DNA of 64,000 bases from Brachynemurus nebulosus (GCA_035578155.1 JAPWDM010000008.1:22840598-22904597), one strand, 5' to 3'; positions 13,517 to 26,047 are shown, numbered from the stretch's first letter. The notes: a model not told the origin generated them from the letters alone. Numbers and translations are program-made.

Positions 13517-14211
13517 CGCTCCTTTCACATTGTACGGTTTTCGCCGTACGGGAAGAAACCGTACGACTTTTTGCCGTGATATTGTAGCTTTCACATTGCA
13601 CGGTTTTTTGCCGTTGTAAACTGAATATTTTCATTTGATTTCCAACATCATGCAAGTAAAAAGTGTGATTAAAGTTAATTCTATAAATCAGAGGAAATAG
13701 AAAGTAGGATTATTTATTATCGCACTCTTTGAAGACCTGAAAAATGACGAAAATAATTTTTTCCACTATTTGCGGATGTTTACAGACTTCTTTGATTAAT
13801 TTCTTGGCGAATTTAACATCAAAACACACAATTTCGAAATTACATACAATCTATTGAAATACTGGTTATTAAATTCAACATTATAATAGTTTCTATATAC
13901 TACTATACTACTATAGTTTCATCCATTTCACAAATAAAATTAATAATTAACATGAAATTCAACAAAATATTATTAATGCCGCACGTTAAAAAATCGTCTA
14001 ATGTGAAAGAATCCATTTAATTACATACACTACTGAGCTAAAAAGGCCGTACGGCAACCGTGAAGTCCAGTGGCAAGAGACGGCTGTTACACGGCATTTT
14101 GCCGTGACTGTGTAATGTGAAAGGTCCAATGCTCTTCTTCACTCCACTAAAAAAAATACGACTGTACGGTTTTTTGCCGTACGGCAAAAACCGTATAATG
14201 TGAACGGAGCG
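13517..14211. mobile_element. PIF/Harbinger-like MITE, TSD TTA
   Basis: TIRs CGCTCCTTTCACATTGTACG and the inverse of CGCTCCGTTCACATTATACG bound a 695-bp element, with the 3-bp target duplication TTA at 13514-13516 and 14212-14214, as PIF/Harbinger elements make. CCGTACGG / CCGT-type palindromic words repeat inside both ends. It carries no transposase. The TIR and TSD are read directly; the superfamily follows from TSD length and sequence. Confidence 0.85.
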
Positions 14212-14499
14212 TTAGGGCTTGGGAATTACTTTTGAGGTTAGTAAAAATTAGCAGTGCTGCCAGTTCTTTTTTGTTCGAAGCCGTCTGGCCGCGAAGCGCA
14301 CATAGCCCCGTGGCCCCGTCTTGGCGCGCAGATAGTTAAGGCGGGACGTTTTCAATTAATTTAGAAGTAATGAGTATGACACTCTGTGTGATGTAACTTG
14401 TAAGCAATTTGTTTATCTACCCTCCATAAATTTGTTGTTGTATGTGAGTACACACTATAATACACTACATACTTAATTTTGGCTCTAATTAAAAAAATA

Positions 14500-15805
<1,306 letters not shown>

Positions 15806-16010
15806 CGACAGGTCTATACAACACTTGAGAGGAAACCGTTGATCAGACACGTTATTCGATATTTACGCGCTAACATGACTCTGACCGCTTGAGAACTGTT
15901 ATTGTTAAAATATTACGTGCAATAGCGAGTAGAAAAATCAGTGTTAAGATGTTACATGGCTTTTTTTTAGCAAAAAAACCTAATTTATTCCAACTTTTGA
16001 CAATTTTTTT

Positions 16011-16672
16011 CTATTAGTAAATGCTTATGGATTGTACTTAAACAAACGGATTAAAAAAAATGAAATTTCAACTTTTGACAGTGTTTTAAACATAAAATTT
16101 TGACTTTTGGTAAAAATTTTCGTGTTTTTCGTTGATTTTCTACTTGTAAAATGAGATGTAATGAACGGAAACAGTAATCAAGTACAAGCCATAAGCATCT
16201 ACTAATAGGAAAAGTTTTGTTTTTTATTTTAGGTAAGAATTTTACGAGTTACTCTGCCTACGGCGAAAAATCAGCGATTTTCGAAAACTTGCTGCCAATG
16301 TCCTAATGAGCCATTTTCTCAAAATATGTAGCAATCTGTCACCAGGGCAGCGACACAGGTATTTGGGATTACATATCTATAATTGAGATAATTTAACCAA
16401 CCAATAATCAACTTCTGTTAATTCCACTTTAGTAACGAAATTTTCCAATTCGGTTACCTAGGAATATTGTTTATTTTTTAGAAATTAATATTTCAACTAT
16501 AGAGATGTAGTTCCGAATAAGCAGTGTCGCGGCCCTGGTGTTACAATTTTTTTATGTGGTTACATAGCAAGTTATAAATTAAAATTTCAGTCATAGAGAT
16601 GTAGTCCCAAATTACCTGTGTCGCCGCCCTGGTGTCAGACTGTTACATAGTTTGAGAAAATGGCTCATTATT
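16011..16672. repeat. Two adjacent hairpin-type inverted repeats
   Basis: Hairpin 1: CTATTAGTAAATGCTTATGG at about 16012 pairs with CCATAAGCATCTACTAATAG at about 16189. Hairpin 2: GAGCCATTTTCTCAAA at about 16305 through GTCGCTGCCCTGG-type sequence pairs with 16575-16672, and a third related segment (about 16500-16545) lies between. They probably belong to decayed foldback transposons. No TSD was resolved and there is no gene. Confidence 0.6.
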
Positions 16673-16763
16673 ATTATTTTTTTTTATAAAAATTTTTTTA
16701 CAGTGTCTCATTTAATATATAATAATATGCCAAAAGTTGAAATAAATTATATTTTCTTATAAC

Positions 16764-16906
16764 GTAAAAGCCCCTATACTCGAACGCGTTCAATACTCGA
16801 GCATTTTTAATATTTATTGGTTTTTTTTTTCAGAAATACCTTCATTATTGTATAAAATATCAAAACTATTCAAGTACTGAACGCGTTCGGATATAGGGGC
16901 TTTTAC
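16764..16906. mobile_element. Small palindromic MITE
   Basis: GTAAAAGCCCCTATACTCGA and its near inverse at 16887-16906, including ACGCGTTC in both arms, bound 143 bp. TTAT-rich sequence lies on both sides. No coding capacity. Confidence 0.65.
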
Positions 16907-17099
16907 CTTATTGTAAAAAAAAAAAATCGAAAAAATGTTTTTTTTTTTTTTTTGTTAAAAAAGGCCTATGTGTATGTAACTCCTTAATATAAAATGTCCA
17001 TTGTTTGGTAATTATGTTTGAGCGCTTATTCTTAAAACCATGATTTTATTAAGACTACGACGATATTTGGAACTAACCTGTGCTCCCTTGGTGAACATT

Positions 17100-17132
17100 G
17101 CGCGCCTTCCTGGTGGCCCCTCAGTTTGGAAA
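17100..17132. mobile_element. hAT-type terminal sequence (end only)
   Basis: CAGTTTGGAAACCGCTG ends at 17132; its inverse CAGCGGTTTCCAAAC is the very common hAT end. A second copy in the same orientation ends at 18771 (AAGTTTGGAAACCGCTG). Matching opposite ends were not found, so these are fragments. Confidence 0.5.
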
Positions 17133-17261
17133 CCGCTGCTTTAAATGATTAAGACGAGTTAACTTGAGTTAACTCAATCCTCAGTGTTGGCAGCGAAAAA
17201 GAGGACTTCGATCGTACCAAATGTGCGAAATTATCCTATTCTTCGGGAACATTCGTAACGC

Positions 17262-18650
17262 AACTAATCAAAGTGTCTTGCTCTTACTTTTAAGAACATT
17301 ACACTTGTTTTGAAGTGCTTTTGCCTTACTTTGGAGATATTTGTATATTCCTGTCTCACTTTCCATGTTCTTGAGAGAAGGGTGAAGGTATGTAACTGTA
17401 GTATGTATACGCTGTATACCGAACGCTATTACTGACTATAAACTATGTATGCTAGAATCATCGTATCATAGAGATGTACACGATATAATTTTACTCACAG
17501 AGTACTAATTTAAATACAAGAGTAATATGGTGCTAGATTTTAGATACTTGTTAATACAATAATACGTGAAAGTTTTTAACTATTAAAATTTTTGCCATTT
17601 CAACATTTTACATTCAATTCTTATCAAACTTCTGTACAAATCTTATAATAAAATAATAATAATAGTATGAAAAAATAAAATGAATTATATAATTCAATTT
17701 ATACAGATAAAAATTATATGAGAATTTTCTGTTATTTTATTTTTTAATTTTTTCTCGTTCCAATAAGAATAATTCCTATTGTCATTAGAAGCGCAACTTA
17801 TTTTCATTAAAAAAATTAATTCAAGTGAATTAGCTAAATTCTAAATAATTAACAACACATTTTTTAACAACTTTCACGTATTATTGTGTTAAGAAATTTT
17901 ATCTAAAATCTAGTACAATATTACTCTTGTATTTAAATTAGTACTCTGTGAGTAAAATCATATCGTGTACATCTCTATGATACGATGATTCTAGCATACA
18001 TAGTTTATAGTCAGTAATAGCGTTCGGTATATAGCGTATACATATTACAGTTAAGTCGCTGCTACACGATGCTACGAACACCTTCCAACATTCGACGTTG
18101 GATGGTTCATAGCATCGTGTAGCCGTTGTTCGAACCTACGAGTGTCCAATGTCGAGCGTCAAACGTTCGCATTTGGTCGTGTCCCGTTCGATGTCGGTAT
18201 TTTTGCACCGAGTCAAAGGGGTGCTTCGAACGTTTGAAGGTCAATGTTGGTTGCGTTGGTTGGTTCGACTCAGCAGCTGCACGACTCGTTCATGTAAAGA
18301 GAGACAACATCAGTGTATAACATTAGATATAACATCAGACAGATAACAGCGTCGTCCACTGAGTACCAACACATCATCATTCGTATTGGATCAAACATTC
18401 GATTCACCGTGTAGCAGATACATTCGTCGCACCAACTATCGAACTTAATTGCCTCAAACGTTCGATCGAATGTTGGAAGGAACGTTCGTAGCATCGTGTA
18501 GAACCCGCTTTACATACCTTCACCCTTCTCTCAAGAACATGAAAAGTGAGACAGGAATATACAAATATCTTCAAAGTAAGGCAAAAGCACTTCAAAACAA
18601 GTGTAATGTTCTTAAAAGTAAGAGCAAGACACTTTGGCTAGTTGGAGTTT
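17262..18650. mobile_element. Long palindromic element with a nested MITE in one arm
   Basis: The left arm (about 17262-17590) contains AAGTGTCTTGCTCTTACTTT and is matched inverted by 17868-18053 plus 18513-18650. The right arm is interrupted by the MITE at 18054-18509. The unpaired centre (about 17590-17868) is AT-rich. A single copy of the outer arm sequence recurs at 58905-59022. Non-coding. Confidence 0.85.
18054..18509. mobile_element. PIF/Harbinger-like MITE nested in palindrome arm, TSD TTA
   Basis: Ends AGTCGCTGCTACACGATGC and the inverse of AGCGGGTTCTACACGATGC bound 456 bp. TTA lies at 18051-18053 and 18510-18512. The opposite arm of the host palindrome (near 17393) keeps the uninterrupted sequence with a single TTA-equivalent, so it is an internal empty-site control. 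The interior is rich in GAACGTTCG-type words. Confidence 0.9.
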
Positions 18651-19330
18651 TTTTAGTAAAAAAGTAATTTACGAATTGTTTATAAATTTTTTCAAGAGGG
18701 GGGCGGCAGAGGTAAGATTTTTTATAAGGGGGCGTTAGTGCACAAAGTTTGGAAACCGCTGATTTAAAGGTTAAAACAACAATTTTTAACACTCTGAGGC
18801 CCGAGCACTTTCACAGTAAACTTCGCCGGAAACCGACAGTATTTTTAAAGAAACTTTATAAAAACTTATACATAAAATGATTCAACATGTACATATATAT
18901 GATACGTACATACATATTTTTGACATTCAAACACATTCAAATCGATTAAAGAATTACATAAAGTTTAGATAACAAATTGGTGAAAATAAATATAAAAAAA
19001 AAAAAAAAAAAAAAAAAATACTTTTTTTAGTTTTTATATTGTTTATTTTAAAATTTTTTATAGAAACCAAGAGAGTAGTGTGTGTTGGTGTGAGTTGAGT
19101 ACATACACATCGGTGTGGTAACATCGCACACATACATAATGCGTAATCAATTACTCACTGATCGCGATCGGCCTCTGGAGTTGTTTTGATTATTTTCGGA
19201 TGTCGAAGCCGTGGGACTGAAAGTGTTTATTTATTTGACTACCCGTCTTGACTAACTTATCCGCTACCGCCCCCATGGAAGGCTCCAACGTCCACTGGGG
19301 GCGATATCGCCCCCGTTGGGAATCTATGCT
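18651..19330. other. Transposon fragments, no gene
   Basis: A hAT-type end stops at 18771. A 27-base poly(A) lies near 18990-19018. From about 19260 to 19330 a GC-rich block with GGGGGCGATATCGCCCCC ends in TTGGGAATCTATG, the inverse of a typical hAT end, directly against the zinc-finger remnant that follows. Confidence 0.5.
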
Positions 19331-19428
19331 TTAGAACATACATTACATTTGTATGGCCTTCAACCGATATGTATTCTTTCATGATTTTTGTAACTAGTTA
19401 CATCGGCAAATGTTTCAAAACATTTTCA
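19331..19428 (-). pseudogene. Stranded zinc-finger remnant of ZNF1
   Basis: On the minus strand one frame reads CFETFADVTSYKNHERIHIG, a stop, then RPYKCNVCSKA and a stop, i.e. most of one C2H2 finger, a linker with a nonsense codon, and the start of another. It is collinear with, and in the same orientation as, ZNF1 (20612-22426), but is separated from it by about 1.2 kb of inserted sequence. It is bounded on its other side by a transposon end. The simplest reading is the cut-off 3' part of the ZNF1 finger array. Confidence 0.75.
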
Positions 19429-20611
19429 TGAATTGAGATTAAAGCGTTGTTTTAAGTATTTTTAGTACATTACTCAGGATGCACCACACAAATTTTGAGC
19501 AAATTCGTATGAAAAATAAAAATTTTATAAGCCATTCACATTACCCCGGTGCGGTTTTGCAAATCTTATGAATTTTGGGGTAAAAGTGAATGCCATCAGA
19601 AAAATTATTTAGAATGCATTACAAGAGAAGTGAGGTACATCAAAGTAAAGCCCAAATTAAATTCTTCACATTTACCCCACTTTCAAATTTTTCATCATCC
19701 TTAGCGGTCACAATTTCTCTTTGTTTAATGCAAGTTACGCATCCCTCAAATTTGTGTAAAAAATCAAGGTTAAATAAAAATAACAAAAATTGTAGGAACA
19801 AATTTATTACAAACTAAAAATGATATTTTATATTTTGTCATTTTATCAAATAAAATATCAAAAAATTACAAGATTTTCACACAAAAACAAGGAAAATGAG
19901 ACTTTTTCAAGGGAATACATTTAGTTAGCATGAATAAAAAAACAACAATCTATTAGGTCGAATACTTTAAATGAAAAAAAAAAATGGTTTTGTATTAATC
20001 CTACTGCCCTTGGACACTCACAGAGACATTGAAAACAAGTAATTTTTTCTGTTTTTGTAAGTTGTTATTGAATAAGGGAGCACAGCAATGATTTCGTAGA
20101 CTGATACACAAAACATCGCTCTTTTACACAAGTTTTTTCTTTTTTGTATTGTTTGTACAACGGAAACTTGTACAATAATGTCACTAGCATCTTCATCAAC
20201 ATTTTCAACTTTGAAATGAATACTACTGAAATTTTTGATCGAATGGGGGCATTTGTGAATGACGTTCACAATTACCCCACAATTTTAAAATCATGGGGTA
20301 ATTGTGAATTGGTAATAAATTGTCCAATTTCTTTAACAGTTAATAAGGAACCCTCTCAGGGTTTAGACCACTTCTTTGGAAGTACTTTTAACCATTTCTT
20401 ACCTTTTAAAGAAAGAAAATGTATTTAAAAAAAAATTTTTTTTGAGGATTGGTCGAAGTAAGATACATAAAATTTTGTAAGGATTTTTTCAAAATAAAAA
20501 AAAAGATACTAATACTTGGAGAATTGTTATCAAATTTTAATTGCATATTAAGAAAGGCCAGAAAAACAAACTAAGATTTGATTTTTAACAAAATTAATGT
20601 TATTTCAGAAA
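19429..20611. mobile_element. Insertion separating ZNF1 from its 3' remnant
   Basis: The block contains repeated TTCACA(A/C)TTACCCC words in both orientations (about 19546, 19580, 19668, 20268, 20296 and 20645). TTCACACTTACCCCGGTCAA near 20642-20661 marks the junction with ZNF1, and TTCACATTACCCCGG lies near 19547. The two ends look direct rather than inverted, so the class is uncertain. No intact protein was recognised inside. Confidence 0.5.
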
Positions 20612-22426
20612 TTATAGGCGCCGTTCACAATTGTCCCAATTCACACTTACCCCGGTCAACCCTACATTACATTCGTATGGTTTTTCCCCGGTATGTATTC
20701 TGTTATGTCTACTCAAACTGCTTGATTGAGTAAACGTTTTAGCACATACACCGCATTTGTATGGTCTTTCTCCCGTATGTACTCTTTCATGTGTTTTTTT
20801 ATTGCTGGACGTAGAAAATGTTTTTGAACATATATTACACTTGAATTGTTTTTTACTGCTAAGAATCACTTCACGTTCCAAATTTGTATTAGCTTCAATT
20901 TTAACTTCGGTATATACGCCACCCAAGTTACTTGGTTGTTGCTTTTCAAGTTCCTGTTTTTCTTCACTTTCATCTACAGAATAACATGTTTCCACTTTTA
21001 TTTTGTTTAAAACTTCATCATGTGTTTCTAACGAATTGTCTTCATCTTCCATTTTAACATAAACTGGTACAAATTCTATAACCTCGTTATTTTCCATTAA
21101 TTCGTTTTGCACGTTTCCTGTTGAAGTGACTGATGTATCATCTACAAAATCGCATGTTTCAATTTTTTGGAGGGCTTCGAACGGTTTTCCTTCGGTATGT
21201 ATTCTTTTATGTTTCCGTAGAACCGATTTTTGAACAAATCGTTTATTACATGTATTACATTTGAACCGCTTCTCGCCTGTGTGTGTCCTTTCATGTTCTT
21301 TTAGAGTACTTAACAAAGAAAAGGTTTTCGCACATAAATTACACTGGTATGGTTTTTCTCCGGTATGTATTCTTTCATGTGCTTTCAAATCGCCTGACTG
21401 AGTGAATGTTTTAAAACATACACTACATTTGTATGGTTTTTCCCCGGTATGTATCCTGTTATGTATAATCAAACTGCCTGATTGCGAAAATGTTTTAAAA
21501 CACACACTGCATTTGTATGGTTTTTCTCCTGTGTGTGTTCTTTCATGTTTTTTCAAGTACTTTAACACAGGAAATGTTTTAAAACATACATTACATTTGT
21601 AAGGTTTTTCTCCGGTGTGTATTCGTTCATGATGTCTGAAATTACTTGAATTAGTAAATGTTTTCAAACACACACTGCATTTGTATGGTCTTTGTCCGGT
21701 ATGCACTTTTTTATGCATTTGTAAACGACCTGACAGACTAAATGTTTTAAAACACACATTACACTGATACGGTTTTTCACCGGTATGTATTGTGTTATGT
21801 TCAATCAAATAGTTTCGGTTCGAAAATGTTTTAGAGCACACGTGGCATTTGAATGGTTTTTCGCCAGTATGTATTCGGTTATGTCTAATCAAACTACTTA
21901 ATTGCGAAAATGTTTTAGAACATATATCACACGAGTATGGTTTTTCACCGGTATGTATTGTGTTATGTCGAATCAAATAGCTTGCGTGCAAAAATGTTTT
22001 AAAACATACGTTACATTTGTATGGTTTTTCTTTATCGATTTTTACATGATTTTTAAAATTACTTGAATCAGTAAGTGTTTTAGCATTTACACTGCATTTG
22101 TATGGTTTCTCTCCGGTATGGACTATTTCATGTGTTTTTAAATCATTGGACGTTGAGAATATTTTTGAACATATTTTACACTTGAACTGTTCTTCACTGT
22201 TATGAAACATTTCATGTTCCGAATTTGAGTCAGCTCCGACTTTAACTTCGGTATGTAAATTATTCAAGTTACTTGCGTGTTGATCTTCAAATTTTAATTT
22301 TATTTCACTTTCATCTACAACTTCATATGTATCAATTTTTACTTTGTTTAAAACTCCATCATTTGTTTCTAATGAATTTTTTTCATGTTCCATTTTGACA
22401 CCAAATGATTCAAACGACCCAAACAT
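20612..22426 (-). CDS. ZNF1: C2H2 zinc-finger protein, 3'-truncated by an insertion
   Basis: The frame encodes 604 residues; the conserved VKMEHE methionine at 22393 is an alternative start. After an acidic N-terminal module (residues about 10-80) come twelve C2H2 units with TGEKPY linkers. The second is degenerate (CSVN for CxxC, and Asp for the last His). A second copy of the acidic module (VKMEDEDNSLETHDEVLNK) follows, then two more fingers and the start of another (YECNV). There the sequence jumps into inserted DNA, so the last about 15 residues (LTGVSVNWDN...) are transposon-derived. Fingers of this type bind DNA in the nucleus, so a sequence-specific transcription regulator or transposon-silencing factor is plausible, but no target can be read. 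No ZAD, KRAB or BTB domain is seen. ZNF2 is its tandem paralog. Confidence 0.85.
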   Translation of the reverse strand: MFGSFESFGVKMEHEKNSLETNDGVLNKVKIDTYEVVDESEIKLKFEDQHASNLNNLHTEVKVGADSNSEHEMFHNSEEQFKCKICSKIFSTSNDLKTHEIVHTGEKPYKCSVNAKTLTDSSNFKNHVKIDKEKPYKCNVCFKTFLHASYLIRHNTIHTGEKPYSCDICSKTFSQLSSLIRHNRIHTGEKPFKCHVCSKTFSNRNYLIEHNTIHTGEKPYQCNVCFKTFSLSGRLQMHKKVHTGQRPYKCSVCLKTFTNSSNFRHHERIHTGEKPYKCNVCFKTFPVLKYLKKHERTHTGEKPYKCSVCFKTFSQSGSLIIHNRIHTGEKPYKCSVCFKTFTQSGDLKAHERIHTGEKPYQCNLCAKTFSLLSTLKEHERTHTGEKRFKCNTCNKRFVQKSVLRKHKRIHTEGKPFEALQKIETCDFVDDTSVTSTGNVQNELMENNEVIEFVPVYVKMEDEDNSLETHDEVLNKIKVETCYSVDESEEKQELEKQQPSNLGGVYTEVKIEANTNLEREVILSSKKQFKCNICSKTFSTSSNKKTHERVHTGERPYKCGVCAKTFTQSSSLSRHNRIHTGEKPYECNVGLTGVSVNWDNCERRL

Positions 22427-22469
22427 TGACAGTCCTGGTAACTTCTTTATTTTTTACACTTTTTCTCTA

Positions 22470-22600
22470 CTACAGTATCTATGGGAAGTTGCATTTCCAG
22501 ATTCAAATCCACATGTTTCAATTTTTATTTTGGTTAAAACTTCATAATCTGTTTTTAAATAATTGTCCTCAAATTCCGCTTTAGAATTGTATTTCTATAT
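22470..22600 (-). pseudogene. Upstream copy of the acidic module (ZNF1 5' region)
   Basis: The minus strand reads AEFEDNYLKTDYEVLTKIKI then ETCGFES, clearly related to the VKMEHExNSLETNDxVLNK...ETC module of the ZNF proteins, and runs on to a stop. The equivalent place in ZNF2 (31715-31860) has the same sequence with an in-frame stop and a TA-rich insertion. It could be an upstream exon in ZNF1, but the damaged paralog favours a relic. Confidence 0.55.
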
Positions 22601-23086
22601 TTATAAAAGAAAAAAAATTTTTATAAGAGAAACTGGTTAGTTTTGACAAACTGTTTTTCCCATTTACTAACCCTCTTACGATTAGCCAACACAAAATTCA
22701 AAAGGTGAAAATTAAAACTTTTCTTCTATGCCAATCGTTTGTGAATGTTTGTGACACTTTTAAATTTGTTTGTGACTAATTAGTGTAGTAGTTATTAATT
22801 TGTTAATTATAAGCTTACGATTAGCCAACACTTTTTAAAAATTAATTGTAATATAGTCTTCCGGGTACTCAATCGATCGGAAATTGTTTGTGAATTCTAA
22901 ATATGTTCATAAAAACGTTTGTGAACGCTTCTTTTCCAAAAGAAAATGAAAAATAAATATAACTTTTCCTACACATACACATTAATGCCCTCTAGTGTAA
23001 CCATAAGTAATCTTGTAATGGCAATGCAAGACGTTTACATATTTTTTATTATGTTGGGAGTATACTCACTAGGGATGGGTGGGATG

Positions 23087-24076
23087 TAGGGATGTCGTTT
23101 TTTAAAAAAAAAATCGATTATTGAATCGATTCGTAATTGCCAACAAAAGAATCGATACTTAAATTATCGATTGTATTCAAAATCGATTCCAAGAAATCGA
23201 TTCAAATTTGCTGTTGCAAAAGTTGCGGTAATTTTTAAGTAAAAATTTATAATTCCGAAAGATGAACTTTCGAAGTCTTTTAAGAAGAAAAATATTAAGC
23301 GTGTACATACTTAATTACCAACATTTTCTTAGAATTTTATTCTATGGTATAGAGATGAATTACATCACAACAAAGTTGACAATTTTTGTTTTCATTTGAT
23401 ATAAAAAATGTTAGTCAAATTTATATATAAAAAAAACAACTCATTTCAAAATTAAAGTTTTATCACATATAAAAGATATTATAATTTCTACTATCCTTTT
23501 TCAATATATTAGATAGTAGATCTTGTGAGAGATAGCTATATTACGAGTCTGTCTAAGAGATACATTTATGAGAATGAGTCATTTGCAGTTGTCGTTGCTT
23601 TCTCTATAATTGACTAATTGTATAAATATTATCTAAATTGTACTAAATGTTGAGAAGTTTTTATTTAATTGCATACAAAGTTTTTTTATGGATTAAGGGA
23701 TAAAAAAAAATTATGAAAGTTATTTTTTTGCTTTAAATTTCCCGCATAAACTTTATTGTTTTGTACATGATACAGTTGTCAGTTTGTCAATTTTGACAAT
23801 TTGATTTGATGCATAGACAACTGATTATATGCATTTGATGCGTTTGATCCTTAAAATTTAATAATTGTAGTACCGATAATAGATTTAAATTTAAATTAAT
23901 AAATAAATAGCAACGTATAAATAAAAAAGCAATTTATGTCTTGAAAAAAAAATCGTTTCGCGATTTCCATAAAATAAAAATCGATGTGTGAATCGATCTC
24001 AAAATCAATAATCGATTAAAAATCGGTTTTCATACTTCCGATTAATCGATTTCTCGATTAAAAAACGACATCCCTA
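23087..24076. mobile_element. Non-autonomous hAT element, TSD GTGGGATG
   Basis: TAGGGATGTCG and CGACATCCCTA end a 990-bp element with the perfect 8-bp duplication GTGGGATG at 23079-23086 and 24077-24084. TCGAT-rich arms follow inside both ends. The interior is non-coding and matches, in inverse orientation, the element at 30153-31688. 8-bp TSD and TAGGGATG-type ends indicate hAT. Confidence 0.9.
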
Positions 24077-24640
24077 GTGGGATGGTCGATGTCGGTAAAA
24101 AACATCGACATCGGACTATCCATTTTTTTAATTTTTTGCCATCGAACCATCGCATCCATGTTAATTATATCGAAACATCGACCTTTGGCATCGATGTTGA
24201 AAACGAGCACGAAAATTTGAAAATATTATATTTAACTTCTTCACTAATGATTTTTTCTTCGCTACTTACTGATTTTTAAAAATTTTTTACGCCAATGGTT
24301 ATACTTTTGTCCAGCATACTGGACAAAAATTTAAACAAACGTTTATTGAAACTAAAATTTTTAATCTTACGTCTTTAAATAAGCGTAGTTTAGTAAATTT
24401 AAATGATATAAAATTTTTAATTATTTCTCAATTAAAAAATCATGTTAACATAACCTAAATTTAATGTACAATATATTATTGTACATCGGTAGTGACGAGG
24501 TTAAAACAGACATACAATAATAGCAATAATTCAAAATTTTCAATTTATTCTTTATTTAAATAATTAAAATAATTGATTTTAGTAATGAAAACTGAAACAA
24601 AAAATTAATTTACTTCCGGCCGGCTCGACGATGTCGATGG

Positions 24641-25267
24641 TAGGGTTGTTCGATATACATCGATGCATCGAAAACATCGATATTTACCATTCGATGTATC
24701 GAATCAGTCCGATACATCGGTAACAGTCGATGTTTTACGATATATCGATGTATTTTATTCAATGCATCGAATAAACACCTCATACAATTATACGTAAACT
24801 TGTACAAAATTGCGTATAAATATTTAACTTTAGTGGCCAGCTCCGTACCATGCGAAAGACTTTTTTCTAATGCTTCGCAAGTTTTGAATCAACAACGCAC
24901 CAGAATACAAGTAAAGCGAGTAAATGAAATTATATTTCTATGCAAAGTTTAGAAAGAAAGCATCGGGATTTTTAATTTTCTCAGTTGAACTTCCCATTAA
25001 AATAATCAAATGGAAATAAGGGAAATAAGAGTGTTAAAATTTTAGATTGTGTCTCATTTTTCTGATTTCATATTTTCCTATCCTATTCTGTCCTATATTT
25101 TGAGCTATCAGAATCTACATATACTCGTTCTTAAATTATTTGATGTTTTCTATCGATGCATCGAAAACATCGATGTTTCAATTCGATATATCGAAAAATA
25201 TCGATGCAACCTTTCCGATTGATGCATCGCAAAAAACATCGATGTATATTTTAAATGAACATCCCTA
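24641..25267. mobile_element. Internally deleted hAT element, TSD GTCGATGG
   Basis: The ends TAGGGTTGTTCGATATACAT and (inverse) TAGGGATGTTCAT lie inside the exact 8-bp repeat GTCGATGG (24633-24640 and 25268-25275). ACATCGATG words fill both ends. It keeps the 3' end of a transposase gene (24818-24952), so it is a deletion derivative of an autonomous hAT. The flanking CATCGAC-rich sequence (23068-23086, 24077-24640, 25268-25400) looks like a still older element into which this and the preceding one inserted. Confidence 0.9.
24818..24952 (+). pseudogene. hAT transposase C-terminal (dimerisation) fragment
   Basis: One frame reads KYLTLVASSVPCERLFSNAS, then about 24 more residues ending NEIIFLCKV and a TAG stop. 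This is the hAT C-terminal dimerisation motif (A-S-x-P-x-E-R-x-F-S, then R-x-x-L-x-x-x-x-V and xxLxFL). The N-terminal zinc finger and catalytic domain are missing through internal deletion, so the fragment cannot act as a transposase. Confidence 0.9.
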
Positions 25268-25583
25268 GTCGATGGTTCAGTAAATTTTGTCGACCATCGA
25301 TGTCTCGACTTTAAAAAAAATCGACCAAAAACATCGATGTTTCTTCAAAAAAACATCGATAGTTGAAACGTCGATTATTATCACCCTTTGCCCAACCTTA
25401 GACTATAAATTTGAGCAAAATATTCTAATTTTTTTAAAAACTACGCCGTCACAAACGTTTTTATGAACATATTTAGAATTCACAATCAATTTCCGATCGA
25501 TTGAGTACCTGGAAGCCTAATATTACAATCAATTTTTAAAAAGTGTTGGCTAATCGTAAGCTCATAATTAACAAATTAATAAC

Positions 25584-25909
25584 CATAGAACACTAGAAGC
25601 CAACTAACATAAAAAAAGTGTAATTCGCTCGGAGTCATTTGACACCAGTCACAGCTTAAGGCATGTAGTCACTTATTGACCGTCGTCGAGTTCGCACTGC
25701 ATTGTATTAACAATATGCCCATTGTTACTTGAACACGTTGAACAGCTCTCTCTGGTAATACGTGTGGTGAGGTAGTATGCGTGAATACACATACTACTAC
25801 AAAAAACCAAACCAATACATTGCAAACAGTGTGTATGTACACAAACAGAGTACGTCACAAACTCATTACAAGTGGAAGAGACACAAAACCAATCTAGTTT
25901 GTCCCCTTG
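25584..25909. mobile_element. 326-bp insertion with 8-bp TSD TTAATAAC
   Basis: The right arm of the Mutator-like palindrome is broken here relative to its left arm, and TTAATAAC flanks the break (25576-25583 and 25910-25917). The insert begins CATAGAACAC and ends CCCCTTG; CA...TG ends and the nTnnnnAn duplication suit hAT, but the TIRs are weak. Non-coding. Confidence 0.75.
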
Positions 25910-26047
25910 TTAATAACTAATAAACTAATTAGTCACAAACAAATTTAAAAATGTCACAAACATTCACAAACGATTGGCATAGAAGAAAAGTTAAAATTTT
26001 AACTTTTTTAATTTTGTGTTGGCTAATCGTAAGAGGGTCATTTACTA

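Larger units (their letters stand above)
22670..26038. mobile_element. Mutator-like foldback element, 9-bp TSD, with nested insertions
   Basis: The ends ACCCTCTTACGATTAGCCAA and its exact inverse sit inside the 9-bp duplication CATTTACTA (22661-22669 and 26039-26047). Each arm repeats GATTAGCCAACAC subterminally (about 22821, inverse about 25545) and continues with AATCGATCGGAA-type sequence. The 3369-bp span contains at least three later insertions (23087-24076, 24641-25267, 25584-25909). TSD length and long TIRs suggest the Mutator-like class; no transposase is present. The corresponding ZNF2 flank (about 31922) is uninterrupted. Confidence 0.85.

Noticed and set aside
22476..22600. Confident extra 5' exon of ZNF1
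   Set aside because: The module homology is real, but the ZNF2 counterpart has a stop and no splice pair could be chosen, so it is listed only as a remnant.
23068..25400. A third TSD for the outer CATCGAC-rich element
   Set aside because: The flanks (ATACTCAC and GACTATAA) do not match, so the outer boundary is left open.
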